From contig CBDDIR010000003.1 in the NCBI GenBank assembly GCA_965229115.1, positions 3,224,001 to 3,288,000 of the forward strand: a stretch of DNA of 64,000 bases, in the 5' to 3' direction. The position numbers were made by a program, and so were the translations under genes. The notes beneath the pieces were generated by a model. It was not told where the DNA came from and did not search any database. It was given only the letters and a program-made list of their open reading frames with translations. This document shows positions 7,885-15,907 of the stretch, piece after piece; position 1 is the stretch's first letter; each line of letters opens with the position of its first letter. This stretch comes from UBA7672 sp965229115. GTDB taxonomy: Bacteria > Pseudomonadota > Alphaproteobacteria > Caulobacterales > Hyphomonadaceae.

Positions 7885-8877
7885 TTAGGGGCCGGAAGAT
7901 GGCTTTACGGTGGTGGACGGCGCGACAACCGGCTTTTTCTTGCGCCTTCCGCGCCAGCGAAGGAGGCTCATGACGCCCCAGATGGCCAGGCCGCCGACGA
8001 TGACAACCGGCAGGATTTCCGCCACGAAACTGATGATGGCGGCAAAAGCCCCGGCAAAGCTGGCCTCGAACCCGCCAAAGGCGTCGCCGACGGGGCGCCA
8101 GACCGACTCGGAGCCCGGCGGGTAGCTTGCGGTGTAGTTCAGGGTCAGGACCGACATGGCGACCCGCAATTTCATCTGGGCGAGGATGGATTCGGAGGAA
8201 TCGATCTCGGCCTGGACGCGGGCGAACTCGCGCTCGATTTCGAGCAGGTCGGAGAGCTTGCCGGGGCGGTCGCGCAGGAGTTGTTCGAGGCGGTCGCGCA
8301 TGGTCTTGAGCGAGCGCAGGCGGGCTTCGCTGTCGACGATGTTGACGGTGAGGTCTTCGGCGCTGTCGCTGTTGCTGTCGAGCGTGGCATTGAAGGGCTT
8401 GAGGCCATCGACCATGCCGGCGCGGAAGGCTTTCACCCAGTCGGCTGAACCGCGGACGGTCATCTGGCCGTAAGACTGGTCTTCACCGAGGCCGCTGATC
8501 GACGAGTTGACGACGTAGCATTTCGACGGGCCGGCATCCTCGCACTGCTTCTTGTGGGCATCGAGCAGGCCCTGCATCCCGGCGGACGGAACCTTGAAGC
8601 CGTAATTGTATGTGTAGGCGATGAGGCGCTGGCCCGCTGGCTGGCCGCCGCCTCCCCCGCCATCCGGATCGGGCTGGATGATCTGGCGATCAGCGGGAGA
8701 GCCGCCGGACGCCATGTCCATCTTGGCGGATTCCATCGGCGGTGGTGGCGGGGCCATTGGCATGGGCGCCATGGCGGCGGTGTTTTCGACGCGAGAGAAC
8801 TCCGCATCTGAACTTGGATTCTGTCCGCAAGCGGCGAGCGTCAGCGCGAGAAGTGCGGCGAGTGAGAGACGTACCAT
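7885..8877 (-). CDS. DUF4349 domain lipoprotein
   Basis: 330 aa from the chosen start. The N-terminus MVRLSLAALLALTLAAC is a lipoprotein signal. A Pro/Met/Gly-rich stretch (residues about 35-75) leads into a DUF4349 domain: an YTYNYGFKVPS-like start, a VRGSADWVKAF segment, a coiled coil around LRSLKTMRDRLEQLLRD and IEREFARVQAEIDSSES, and near the C-terminus a membrane helix (AAIISFVAEILPVVIVGGLAIWG) followed by a basic tail. Function is unknown. The ATG at 8877 has a GGGAAG site; the open frame 19 codons upstream has no signal peptide. It lies 91 bp upstream of bamD. Confidence 0.85.
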   Translation of the reverse strand: MVRLSLAALLALTLAACGQNPSSDAEFSRVENTAAMAPMPMAPPPPPMESAKMDMASGGSPADRQIIQPDPDGGGGGGQPAGQRLIAYTYNYGFKVPSAGMQGLLDAHKKQCEDAGPSKCYVVNSSISGLGEDQSYGQMTVRGSADWVKAFRAGMVDGLKPFNATLDSNSDSAEDLTVNIVDSEARLRSLKTMRDRLEQLLRDRPGKLSDLLEIEREFARVQAEIDSSESILAQMKLRVAMSVLTLNYTASYPPGSESVWRPVGDAFGGFEASFAGAFAAIISFVAEILPVVIVGGLAIWGVMSLLRWRGRRKKKPVVAPSTTVKPSSGP

Positions 8878-8956
8878 GTGCTTCCCCAAGCAGGTTACAC
8901 GTGTACTCTGCGCCTGACTTCCGGGCCAAATCAAGGCGGATCATCGCCTAGGTGTA

Positions 8957-9826
8957 TTACGTCCAGGCAAAGCTTGTTGCGTCCGCGAAGACAGCGCGCA
9001 GCAATTGGTTGTTGAGCGCGTGGCCGGGCTGCTCGCCTTCATAGAGACCTTCGATCTGCCCGCCGGCGAGGAAGAGATCGCCGATCACGTCGAGCAGTTT
9101 GTGGCGCACGAACTCGTCGTCTGCCTGCAGGCCGCCGGGATTCAAGATCGCATCGCCTTCGACCACGATGGTGTTGTCCATCGACGCGCCGAGGCCTTTG
9201 CCCATTGCGTGCAGCTGTTCGGCCTGATGGGCGAAGCCGAAGGTGCGCGCCCAGGCGACGTCGCGCGCGAAGGCGCCGGGCGTCATGGCGAAGCGGATCT
9301 GCTGGCGGCCGATGGCCTTGGTGGGAAAGTCGATGATGACGCGCATCTCGAAACCTTCGCCGGGCGAAAGGCGCGCGAGCTTGGCGCCGTGGCGGACTTC
9401 AACGGGCTTCAGGATTTTCAGGACGCGACGCGACGCGCCCTGCTCCTTCACGCCTGCTTCGCCCAGCATCTCGACGAAGGGACGTGAAGAGCCATCAAGG
9501 ATCGGCAGTTCGGGGCCATCGAGCTCGGCGATGATGTTGTCGATGCCGAGACCCGAGCACGCCGCGAGGAAATGCTCGACGGTCGCGACCGATACGCCGG
9601 CCTCGTTGCTCATGTTTGTGCCGAGCTCGGTGGTGGTGACCTTGGTGGCAAGCGCCGGGATGAAGGCGTCGCGATCCGTCACATCGGCGCGCTTGAACAG
9701 CACGCCTGCCCCCTCGGCCGCAGGACGGACGGTAAGCGTGGCGGGCTTGCCGGAATGGACGCCGACGCCGGAAAGGCTGGCCGTCTTTGCGATCGTCTGC
9801 TGCACGGGGGTCTGCTGGCGGTTCAT
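8957..9826 (-). CDS. lpxC: UDP-3-O-acyl-N-acetylglucosamine deacetylase LpxC
   Basis: 289 aa. A zinc amidase performing the committed step of lipid A synthesis in the cytoplasm. Visible motifs: SGVGVHSG near the N-terminus, TVEHFLAACSGLGIDN with the first zinc histidine, LDGSSRPFV, and RHKLLDVIGDL carrying the second His and the Asp ligand, then GHALNNQLLRA with the catalytic His. Length is near the family's usual 290-305. It keeps its alphaproteobacterial position downstream of ftsZ, but the rsm22-type gene on the opposite strand separates the two, so lpxC must have its own promoter. Confidence 0.97.
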   Translation of the reverse strand: MNRQQTPVQQTIAKTASLSGVGVHSGKPATLTVRPAAEGAGVLFKRADVTDRDAFIPALATKVTTTELGTNMSNEAGVSVATVEHFLAACSGLGIDNIIAELDGPELPILDGSSRPFVEMLGEAGVKEQGASRRVLKILKPVEVRHGAKLARLSPGEGFEMRVIIDFPTKAIGRQQIRFAMTPGAFARDVAWARTFGFAHQAEQLHAMGKGLGASMDNTIVVEGDAILNPGGLQADDEFVRHKLLDVIGDLFLAGGQIEGLYEGEQPGHALNNQLLRAVFADATSFAWT

Positions 9827-9904
9827 GGGCCTGAGCTAAGCCGAGACAGGCCTGCCCGCAAGACAAGTGGTGTTTCGGGGTGTTTCCGGTCTAAACACCG
9901 CGCC

Positions 9905-10873
9905 ATGGAATTACCTTTGCGCCTGCGACAAGCCGTGGACGTGGCGCTGGAAGGCGTCGCGGTGTCTCAACTAGCGGCCGCGACCAAGGCGCTGTCCCTC
10001 CGCTATCGCAATGAGGTGCGCGACGGGCGGCTGCATATCTCGGACGCGAAGCTGGCGCTCGCCTATATCGCGACGCGCATGCCGGCGACTTATGCGGCGA
10101 TCCATCAGAGCCTTGCGGCGCTGGCCGAGCTGAAGCCGGACTTTGCGCCGCGCACGGCGCTCGATGTCGGCGCAGGCCCTGGCACGGTGGCGTGGGCGGC
10201 GAAGGCGATGTGGCCGGAGCTTGCGAGCATGACCTTGCTGGAGGCGAGCCCGGCGATCCGCGCGCTTGGGGAAACACTGGTTGCTCCAAGCGGGCTCGAT
10301 CATGTCGATTGGCGCCATACCGATGTGACGCACGATGCCGGCAAGCTGCCGGCGAGCGATCTGGTGACGCTGGCCTATGTGCTGGATGAACTTTCGGTCG
10401 AACAGCGCAATGTGCTGGTCGACAAGTTGTGGTCGCTGACGGATGGCGTGCTGGTGATTGTCGAGCCGGGAACGCCTGCGGGCTGGCAGCGCATTCTCGA
10501 TGCGCGTGCGCGCTTGCTCGCAACAGGCGCAAACATCATCGCGCCTTGCCCGCATGCGATGGCCTGCCCCGTCATCGCGCCGGACTGGTGCCATTTCTCG
10601 GCGCGTGTCGCGCGCTCGCGCGTGCACCGGCTGGCGAAAGAAGCGGATGTGCCGTGGGAGGATGAGAAGTTCATCTATCTCGCAGCCTCGCGCGAGGCCG
10701 CAGAGACGCATCCGTCACGCGTGCTGGATCCGCCGGAAAGCGCAAGCGGGCGCGTGAAGCTGAAGCTGTGTCAGCCCGACGGGAAGCTCAACTACAGGCT
10801 GGTCACGCGTCGCGAAGGCGACACGTTCAAGCACGCGCGGCGCGTTGATTGGGGTGATACGTTCGAAGGCTGA
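9905..10873 (+). CDS. Rsm22/METTL17-type small-ribosomal-subunit methyltransferase-like protein
   Basis: 322 aa. Relatives of this bacterial protein in mitochondria (Rsm22, METTL17) act in small-subunit assembly and bind a 4Fe-4S cluster. The SAM fold shows motif I as ALDVGAGPGTVAWAA, with acidic and DLVTLAYVLDEL motifs after it. The cysteine-rich segment APCPHAMACPVIAPDWCHFS plus a later Cys in VKLKLC matches the family's cluster ligands. I placed the start at ATG 9905, where the conserved N-terminus MELPLRLRQ begins; no clear ribosome site is visible. It is divergent from lpxC and convergent with ftsZ, with a palindromic repeat in the latter gap. Confidence 0.88.
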   Translation: MELPLRLRQAVDVALEGVAVSQLAAATKALSLRYRNEVRDGRLHISDAKLALAYIATRMPATYAAIHQSLAALAELKPDFAPRTALDVGAGPGTVAWAAKAMWPELASMTLLEASPAIRALGETLVAPSGLDHVDWRHTDVTHDAGKLPASDLVTLAYVLDELSVEQRNVLVDKLWSLTDGVLVIVEPGTPAGWQRILDARARLLATGANIIAPCPHAMACPVIAPDWCHFSARVARSRVHRLAKEADVPWEDEKFIYLAASREAAETHPSRVLDPPESASGRVKLKLCQPDGKLNYRLVTRREGDTFKHARRVDWGDTFEG

Positions 10874-10883
10874 GCCGCGCCCA

Positions 10884-10925
10884 TCCTTCGACGGACGCCG
10901 CTACGCGGCTACTCAGGATGAGCGC
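10884..10925. repeat. Third copy of the dispersed palindromic repeat
   Basis: Begins TCCTTCGACGGACGCCGCTA and ends CAGGATGAGCGC. It matches the reverse complement of 3807-3848 in 41 of 42 positions by hand. It lies between the convergent rsm22-like and ftsZ stops, so its internal hairpin might act as a two-way terminator. Confidence 0.8.
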
Positions 10926-10933
10926 GTACTAAC

Positions 10934-12382
10934 TTACGCGTTGCCCGAACGGCGCAGGAAGGCCGGAATTTCCAGCTCGTCGTCGAACGACTCGTCTTCC
11001 GCAACCGGCTTGGCGGTCGGTGCGGGAGCGGGCTCGTCAGCCGGCTTGGACTTCCAGCCGAACAGCGAAGCGAACGAACGCTCCTTGTGCTCTGCGGGAG
11101 GCTGGACCGGCGGAGGCGTCGGCGCGACTTCCGGGGCGGCGTGCGTTTCGACCGGAGCGGGATCCGGCATCGGCGCGGGACGCGGGCGGATGATCGGCGC
11201 AGGCGGGCGCAGATCGGACGGCGGAACGTTGACGGCGGCTTGCTGGATCGGCGCGGGCGCGGGTTGCGGCGCGACAACCGGCTCGGGCGCGCCCGTCGGT
11301 GCGATCACTTGGGTCACGACCGGCGCAGGCGCGGGCGTTGCGATACCGAGTTCAGCAGCCGGCGACGGAGCATTCATGATGGCGGAGTTCAGTCCCGCCT
11401 GAAGTTCACGGACCGGCTGCGGCGTAGGGCGGACGGCGGCAACCTGCTGCAGACCGGCAGCGACAACCGACACGCGGATCTTGCCAACCATCTTCTCGTC
11501 GAAGGTGGAGCCGAGGATGATGTGTGCGTCGACATCGACTTCGCGGCGCACTTCGTTGGCGGCCTCGTCGACTTCGAACAGCGTCATGTCGTAGCCGCCG
11601 GTGATGTTGATGAGCACGCCCTTGGCGCCCTTCATCGACACGTCGTCGAGCAGCGGGTTTGCGATGGCGGCCTTGGCGGCTTTCAGCGCGCGGTTCTCGC
11701 CCTCGCCTTCGCCCTCGCCCATCATCGCCGAGCCCATGCCCGCCATGACGGTGCGAACGTCCGCGAAGTCGAGGTTGATGAGGCCGGGCATGACCATGAG
11801 GTCTGTGATGCCGCGAACGCCGGAATAGAGGACGCGATCGGCCATGCCGAAAGCGTCGGCGAAGGTCGTGTCTTTGTTCGCGATGCGGAACAGGTTCTGG
11901 TTCGGAATGATCAGCAGGGTGTCGACTTCGTTGCGGAGGTCGATGATGCCTTTTTCGGCAACCTGCATGCGGCGCTTGCCCTCGAAGTCGAACGGCTTGG
12001 TGACGACGCCGACGGTGAGGACTTTCTGTTCTTTCGCGATGCGCGCGATTATCGGGGCAGCACCCGTGCCGGTGCCGCCGCCCATGCCCGCTGCGATGAA
12101 GCACATGTGTGCGCCCTGCAGCAGCTTCTTGATCTCGTCGGCCGATTCCTTGGCGGCTTCCATGCCGACTTCAGGGTTTGCCCCGGCGCCGAGACCCGAG
12201 GTCTTTCCGATGCCGAGCTGGATCTGGGTGGGGGCCTTGGATCGCACCAGCGCCTGGGCGTCCGTGTTGGCGACCACGAATTCGACGCCCTGTAGATTGG
12301 CCTCGATCATGTTGTTGACGGCGTTACCGCCGGCGCCACCGACACCGATCACGACTATCCGGGGGCTGAGTTCAACCGCCAT
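10934..12382 (-). CDS. ftsZ: Cell division protein FtsZ
   Basis: 482 aa. The tubulin-like GTPase that forms the division ring. The GTP-binding signature GGGTGTGAAP and the T7-loop region (NLDFADVRTVM) are present, and the globular domain ends near residue 320. A Pro/Ala-rich linker of roughly 150 residues follows, then the conserved C-terminal peptide LEIPAFLRRSGNA that binds FtsA and ZipA-like partners; this long linker is typical of alphaproteobacteria. The start is placed at MAVELSPRIVV with GAGGG upstream rather than at the ATG six codons earlier. A CtrA-like site lies 70 bp upstream, in the ftsA-ftsZ gap. Confidence 0.98.
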   Translation of the reverse strand: MAVELSPRIVVIGVGGAGGNAVNNMIEANLQGVEFVVANTDAQALVRSKAPTQIQLGIGKTSGLGAGANPEVGMEAAKESADEIKKLLQGAHMCFIAAGMGGGTGTGAAPIIARIAKEQKVLTVGVVTKPFDFEGKRRMQVAEKGIIDLRNEVDTLLIIPNQNLFRIANKDTTFADAFGMADRVLYSGVRGITDLMVMPGLINLDFADVRTVMAGMGSAMMGEGEGEGENRALKAAKAAIANPLLDDVSMKGAKGVLINITGGYDMTLFEVDEAANEVRREVDVDAHIILGSTFDEKMVGKIRVSVVAAGLQQVAAVRPTPQPVRELQAGLNSAIMNAPSPAAELGIATPAPAPVVTQVIAPTGAPEPVVAPQPAPAPIQQAAVNVPPSDLRPPAPIIRPRPAPMPDPAPVETHAAPEVAPTPPPVQPPAEHKERSFASLFGWKSKPADEPAPAPTAKPVAEDESFDDELEIPAFLRRSGNA

Positions 12383-12451
12383 AGCTACCCTCGACTTCAA
12401 AGTTCCCCGACCTTCTGGCCGGAGAATTTGATGAAAGATCGGCGGTTTTGG

Positions 12452-12466
12452 CTAAGCGCGTCTTAA
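12452..12466 (-). promoter_or_regulatory. CtrA-like site upstream of ftsZ
   Basis: On the coding strand the gap between ftsA and ftsZ reads TTAA-GACGCGC-TTAG, one base from the CtrA consensus TTAA-N7-TTAA. In Caulobacter CtrA represses ftsZ, so the position fits. Binding is inferred. Confidence 0.5.
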
Positions 12467-12481
12467 AGCAATCGACCGGGC

Positions 12482-13786
12482 TCAGAAATTTTCCTGCACC
12501 CAGCCAAAGACCCGCTTCATCAGGCCAGAGCCGTGATCCATAGCGGCCCGATCGCCGCCCCCACGCGACGGGTCGGGTCCACCCATCAACTCCCACCGTA
12601 GCAGCCCTGCCGCAGCGGCGAAAGCGGGTGAACTGTAAGTCTCGCCTAGACCTTTCACATTGGCAGGCTTGGCGAGACGGACTGGAGCGCGAAAAACGTC
12701 TTCTGCCAGCTCCTGGAGGCATGGCATCTGGCTCGATCCACCCGTGAGAACGATCCGTCTCGGCAAGGGGCGGCCAGACGCGGAGGCCTTGGACAACCGT
12801 CCGTCCATCAATTCGAGGATTTCCTCGATGCGCGGACGCAGGACCTGGGCGATATCCGCTTTGGAACACTGGTGAGCTTCGAGGCGACCGTCGGGTCCGA
12901 GGCGGGGGGCTTCGACCATGTCGAGCGCGCCGACTTCGGAGAGACCGACCGCGCCGTAGAGCGTCTTCATTCGTTCCGCAGCCGCAAAGGTCGTGCCCAA
13001 TCCCTGGGCAAGGTCGGAGGTGGCGCGTGAGCCGCCCATGGGCAGGGTTTCGACGTGGATCAGGCCGCCGTCACAGAAAGCAGCCGCGGAGGTCACTCCG
13101 GCGCCGAAATCAATCACCATGGCGCCCTGCTCGGCTTCGTCCTCGACGAGGCAGGCGAGACCGGCCGCGAACGGGGCGGCCAGGATGGCGGTCGGCTGGA
13201 GATGGGCGCGGGACACGCACTGGACGATGTTGCGTAGGCCGGCAGTCGGCGCCGAAACGACCAGGAAGGCGGCCGTCAGGCTGTCGGCATACATGCCGCG
13301 CGGATCCTTGATGCCGCCGGTCGAATCGACGGTGAAACCGAGCGGAGCGGAATGCAGGATTTCGCGACCCTGCGACTGGAAGCTTTCGAGCGCGGCGAAG
13401 CGGGCGTCGCGGATGTGCTGCGGGGTGATCTCCCGGCCGCCCATGGGCAGGCGGGCGCGAACGACATCCGAGCGCAGATCGGGGCCGGACACGCCGAGCA
13501 CAACGTCCGAGATACGCACGTCGGCGGCGCGTTCGGCCTGTTCGACGGCCAGGCGGATCGAGCGTTCGAGATTGTCGAGGTCAACGACGGCGCCGGAGCG
13601 CACTCCCTTCGTGCCTTGAGCGCCTGCGCCGGCAACACGCGGTTCGCCATCGGTGGCGTCGCCGCGGCGCGAGATCATGCAGGTGACTTTGGACGAGCCG
13701 ATGTCCAGGGCAGCCATGATCGTTCCGCGCGCGTTGGCGCGGTCACGAACATTGGTACGCTGGGCAAGCGACGACATAGACGTCAT
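12482..13786 (-). CDS. ftsA: Cell division protein FtsA
   Basis: 434 aa. Actin-like ATPase that tethers FtsZ filaments to the membrane. Seen: phosphate-1 loop AALDIGSSKVTCMI, SHS2/1C domain around GVSGPDLRSDVVRARLPMGG, phosphate-2 VIDFGAGVTSAAAF, adenosine loop RRIVLTGGSSQMPCL, and a C-terminal amphipathic helix MKRVFGWVQENF expected to insert in the inner leaflet. The start overlaps the ftsQ stop as ATGA, implying translational coupling. About 100 bp separate it from ftsZ. Confidence 0.97.
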   Translation of the reverse strand: MTSMSSLAQRTNVRDRANARGTIMAALDIGSSKVTCMISRRGDATDGEPRVAGAGAQGTKGVRSGAVVDLDNLERSIRLAVEQAERAADVRISDVVLGVSGPDLRSDVVRARLPMGGREITPQHIRDARFAALESFQSQGREILHSAPLGFTVDSTGGIKDPRGMYADSLTAAFLVVSAPTAGLRNIVQCVSRAHLQPTAILAAPFAAGLACLVEDEAEQGAMVIDFGAGVTSAAAFCDGGLIHVETLPMGGSRATSDLAQGLGTTFAAAERMKTLYGAVGLSEVGALDMVEAPRLGPDGRLEAHQCSKADIAQVLRPRIEEILELMDGRLSKASASGRPLPRRIVLTGGSSQMPCLQELAEDVFRAPVRLAKPANVKGLGETYSSPAFAAAAGLLRWELMGGPDPSRGGGDRAAMDHGSGLMKRVFGWVQENF

Positions 13787-14718
13787 GCGCCTCCGGGCGG
13801 GGGCGGCGCAGGCGCCGCGGCCTGATGGCCGCCCGGCATGGGCTGCAGCGCGATGTATTTCGGATGGCGTGCGTCGATGCGGGTCGCGGGAAGGTCGAGC
13901 ACGCGGTTCTGCGCCTGCATCAGGTTCAGCGCTTCGAGCTGTTCGACCAGGCGGGCGTCATCCGGGAAGGCGACGACGTCGCTGCGGCCCTTGAACTTGA
14001 CGTCCCAGCGGCGGCCGCCAACGCGGTAGGCCATTTCCATCCGGTCGGAGAGGTTCGGGAATTCCTTCATCGCGGTGACCAGCAGGGCTGCCGATTCAGC
14101 GGCGTTCTCCCCCACCACGCGCGGCAGGTGCATGAACTTGTTCGGATCGGCTTCGGCAAAGGTGCGGCCGCGCTGGTCGATCACGCGCCAGTCGCCATTG
14201 GTCTTGTCCTGCCAGAGCGCCGAGGGTTCGCGCTGCTCGACATGGATGTCGATCTTGTTCGGCCACAGGCGCTGCACGCTGACGGCGCCGAGCGAGTCGA
14301 TGCGCTCGAGACGGTCGCGGATCGCATAGGGGTCGGCGCTCATGATGCTGTCGCCCGGATTGACCGACGCCACCGTTTTGACCTTCTCGGCCATCAGCGG
14401 ATCGACTTCCGCGTTCACATGGACTTCCTGCACGGCGAGCCCTGCCCAGCCGGCAATCACGTTGAGGCCCGCATTCCAGCGTTGGCCGAATGCGCCAAGG
14501 CTGCCGCCCATCCAGGCAGCAATCGTCAGCATGGCGGCGCCGCAGATGATTGTGCCCAGCGCATATGTGGCGATACGGTCGCGGAACCAGGCGACGGAAT
14601 ACTTGATGTCACGCGCACGACGCGGCGAAGACGCGCGCGGGGCCGCCTTCGGGGCCTCGTCGTGCTCGTCATCGTAGCCTGCGGGCCCTGCAATACGCGG
14701 GCGCTTTACCTTGGGCAT
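13783..14718 (-). CDS. ftsQ: Cell division protein FtsQ
   Basis: 311 aa. Bitopic divisome scaffold. A charged, proline-rich cytoplasmic tail (about 50 residues) precedes one membrane helix (YALGTIICGAAMLTIAAWMGG). The periplasmic POTRA domain begins at VQEVHVNAEVD, followed by the beta domain with LERIDSLGAVSVQRLWPNKIDIHVEQREPSALW, a strong FtsQ match. The C-terminus is Pro/Ala-rich. The gene overlaps ddl by 13 bp upstream and ftsA by 4 bp downstream. Confidence 0.95.
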   Translation of the reverse strand: MPKVKRPRIAGPAGYDDEHDEAPKAAPRASSPRRARDIKYSVAWFRDRIATYALGTIICGAAMLTIAAWMGGSLGAFGQRWNAGLNVIAGWAGLAVQEVHVNAEVDPLMAEKVKTVASVNPGDSIMSADPYAIRDRLERIDSLGAVSVQRLWPNKIDIHVEQREPSALWQDKTNGDWRVIDQRGRTFAEADPNKFMHLPRVVGENAAESAALLVTAMKEFPNLSDRMEMAYRVGGRRWDVKFKGRSDVVAFPDDARLVEQLEALNLMQAQNRVLDLPATRIDARHPKYIALQPMPGGHQAAAPAPPPPGGA

Positions 14719-15614
14719 GACGCGTCCTCGATCATCCAGCGGACCAGCGTGGGGTAATCGATGCCCATATGCGCAGCTTGCTCAGGGATGAGCGAAGTGG
14801 GCGTCATGCCCGGCTGCGTATTGGTCTCGAGGATCACCAGTCGGCCAGCTTTCTCGTCGTAGCGGAAGTCCGATCGCGTCACGCCCCGGCAACCCAGTGC
14901 CTGATGGGCCTTCAGCGACGCGGCGAGCGCTGCTTCGGTGACCGCATTCGGCAGGTCTGCTGGAAGGACATGGCGCGATCCTCCGGCCTGATATTTCGCG
15001 TCAAAGTCGTAATAGTCCCTTAAGGTTGTGATCTCGGTGACAGCCATGGCGCGATCGCCCATGACGCCGACGGTCAACTCCCTGCCCGGTATGAATTTTT
15101 CGACCAGCGCCCGCTTGCCGAATTTCCAGGTTCCGTCGGTGAGTTCCTTCGGCGGGCGGTTCGCGCCTTCCCGAACGATGAACACGCCGAACGAGGAACC
15201 CTCTGCCGGGGGCTTGATGACGTAGGGCGGCGCCATGATGTGGTCGCGCGCCAGATCGTCGACGTCGTACATGCCGCCCTCGGCGATATCGAGGCCGTGC
15301 TGGGCGTAGATGGCGCGGCTCTTGTTCTTGTCCATCGCCAGCGCGGAGGCGAGCACGCCGGAGTGCGTGTAAGGAATGCCCATGATTTCAAGGATGCCCT
15401 GCACGCAGCCATCCTCGCCCCACGGACCGTGCAGCGCGTTGAGCACCACGTCGGGCTTTGCCTCGACGAGTTGCTGGGCCAGTTGCCGCGTCACGTCGAT
15501 CTCGACCACGTCGAAGCCGGACTGCCGGGCGGCATCCGCCATTCCCTTCCCTGACGACAGGGAGACCGGTCGTTCGGACGACCAACCGCCCATGATAACG
15601 GCGACACGTGTCAT
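14706..15614 (-). CDS. ddl: D-alanine--D-alanine ligase
   Basis: 302 aa. An ATP-grasp enzyme that makes the D-Ala-D-Ala dipeptide added by MurF. The N-terminal domain shows MGGWSSERPVSLSSG and LNALHGPWGEDGCVQG; the central domain VIKPPAEGSSFGV; the C-terminal domain ILETNTQPGMTPTSLIPEQA, with the expected Mg-binding E and N. Length is normal. In many alphaproteobacteria murB lies immediately upstream; here the upstream neighbour is a divergent histidine kinase, and murB is about 26 kb away on the same strand. Confidence 0.97.
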   Translation of the reverse strand: MTRVAVIMGGWSSERPVSLSSGKGMADAARQSGFDVVEIDVTRQLAQQLVEAKPDVVLNALHGPWGEDGCVQGILEIMGIPYTHSGVLASALAMDKNKSRAIYAQHGLDIAEGGMYDVDDLARDHIMAPPYVIKPPAEGSSFGVFIVREGANRPPKELTDGTWKFGKRALVEKFIPGRELTVGVMGDRAMAVTEITTLRDYYDFDAKYQAGGSRHVLPADLPNAVTEAALAASLKAHQALGCRGVTRSDFRYDEKAGRLVILETNTQPGMTPTSLIPEQAAHMGIDYPTLVRWMIEDASCPR

Positions 15615-15907
15615 GGCTCGCGGCTCCTGAGGCTGACGTTCGGGTATGCGGCTAGTTCGGTTACCGGGATGCTACCATCCCATCGGCGAGCGAAGCAGCT
15701 GTCACGCATTTTAGCCTTAACTGCGGCCAGGTTTCGATCGCGAGTTCGTTGTGGCTGCGAACCTATTCCCTGCCCTCGCAACCGCTCGACGGCCCCTTCC
15801 GGCGAACCGTTTATTAAACAGCACGGCGTAGAAATTTACGTATGCGATGACGGCCAGTGAGGGGCGGTCAGCATCGGTCCGTATGTCCAGTTTCTGGGAG
15901 CACGACC
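15615..15907. other. Divergent spacer between ddl and the kinase gene
   Basis: 293 bp. It must hold promoters for ddl-ftsQ-ftsA-ftsZ (minus) and the kinase (plus). An A/T-rich patch at 15828-15842 (TTTATTAAACAG, GAAATTTACG) is the likeliest promoter area. I found no repeat, tRNA or dif-like site. Confidence 0.5.

Noticed and set aside
15615..15907. dif-like recombination site at the skew change
   Set aside because: A TCATCGCATAC stretch on the minus strand (near 15840) resembles a XerC arm, but the spacer and XerD arm do not match; I do not call dif.
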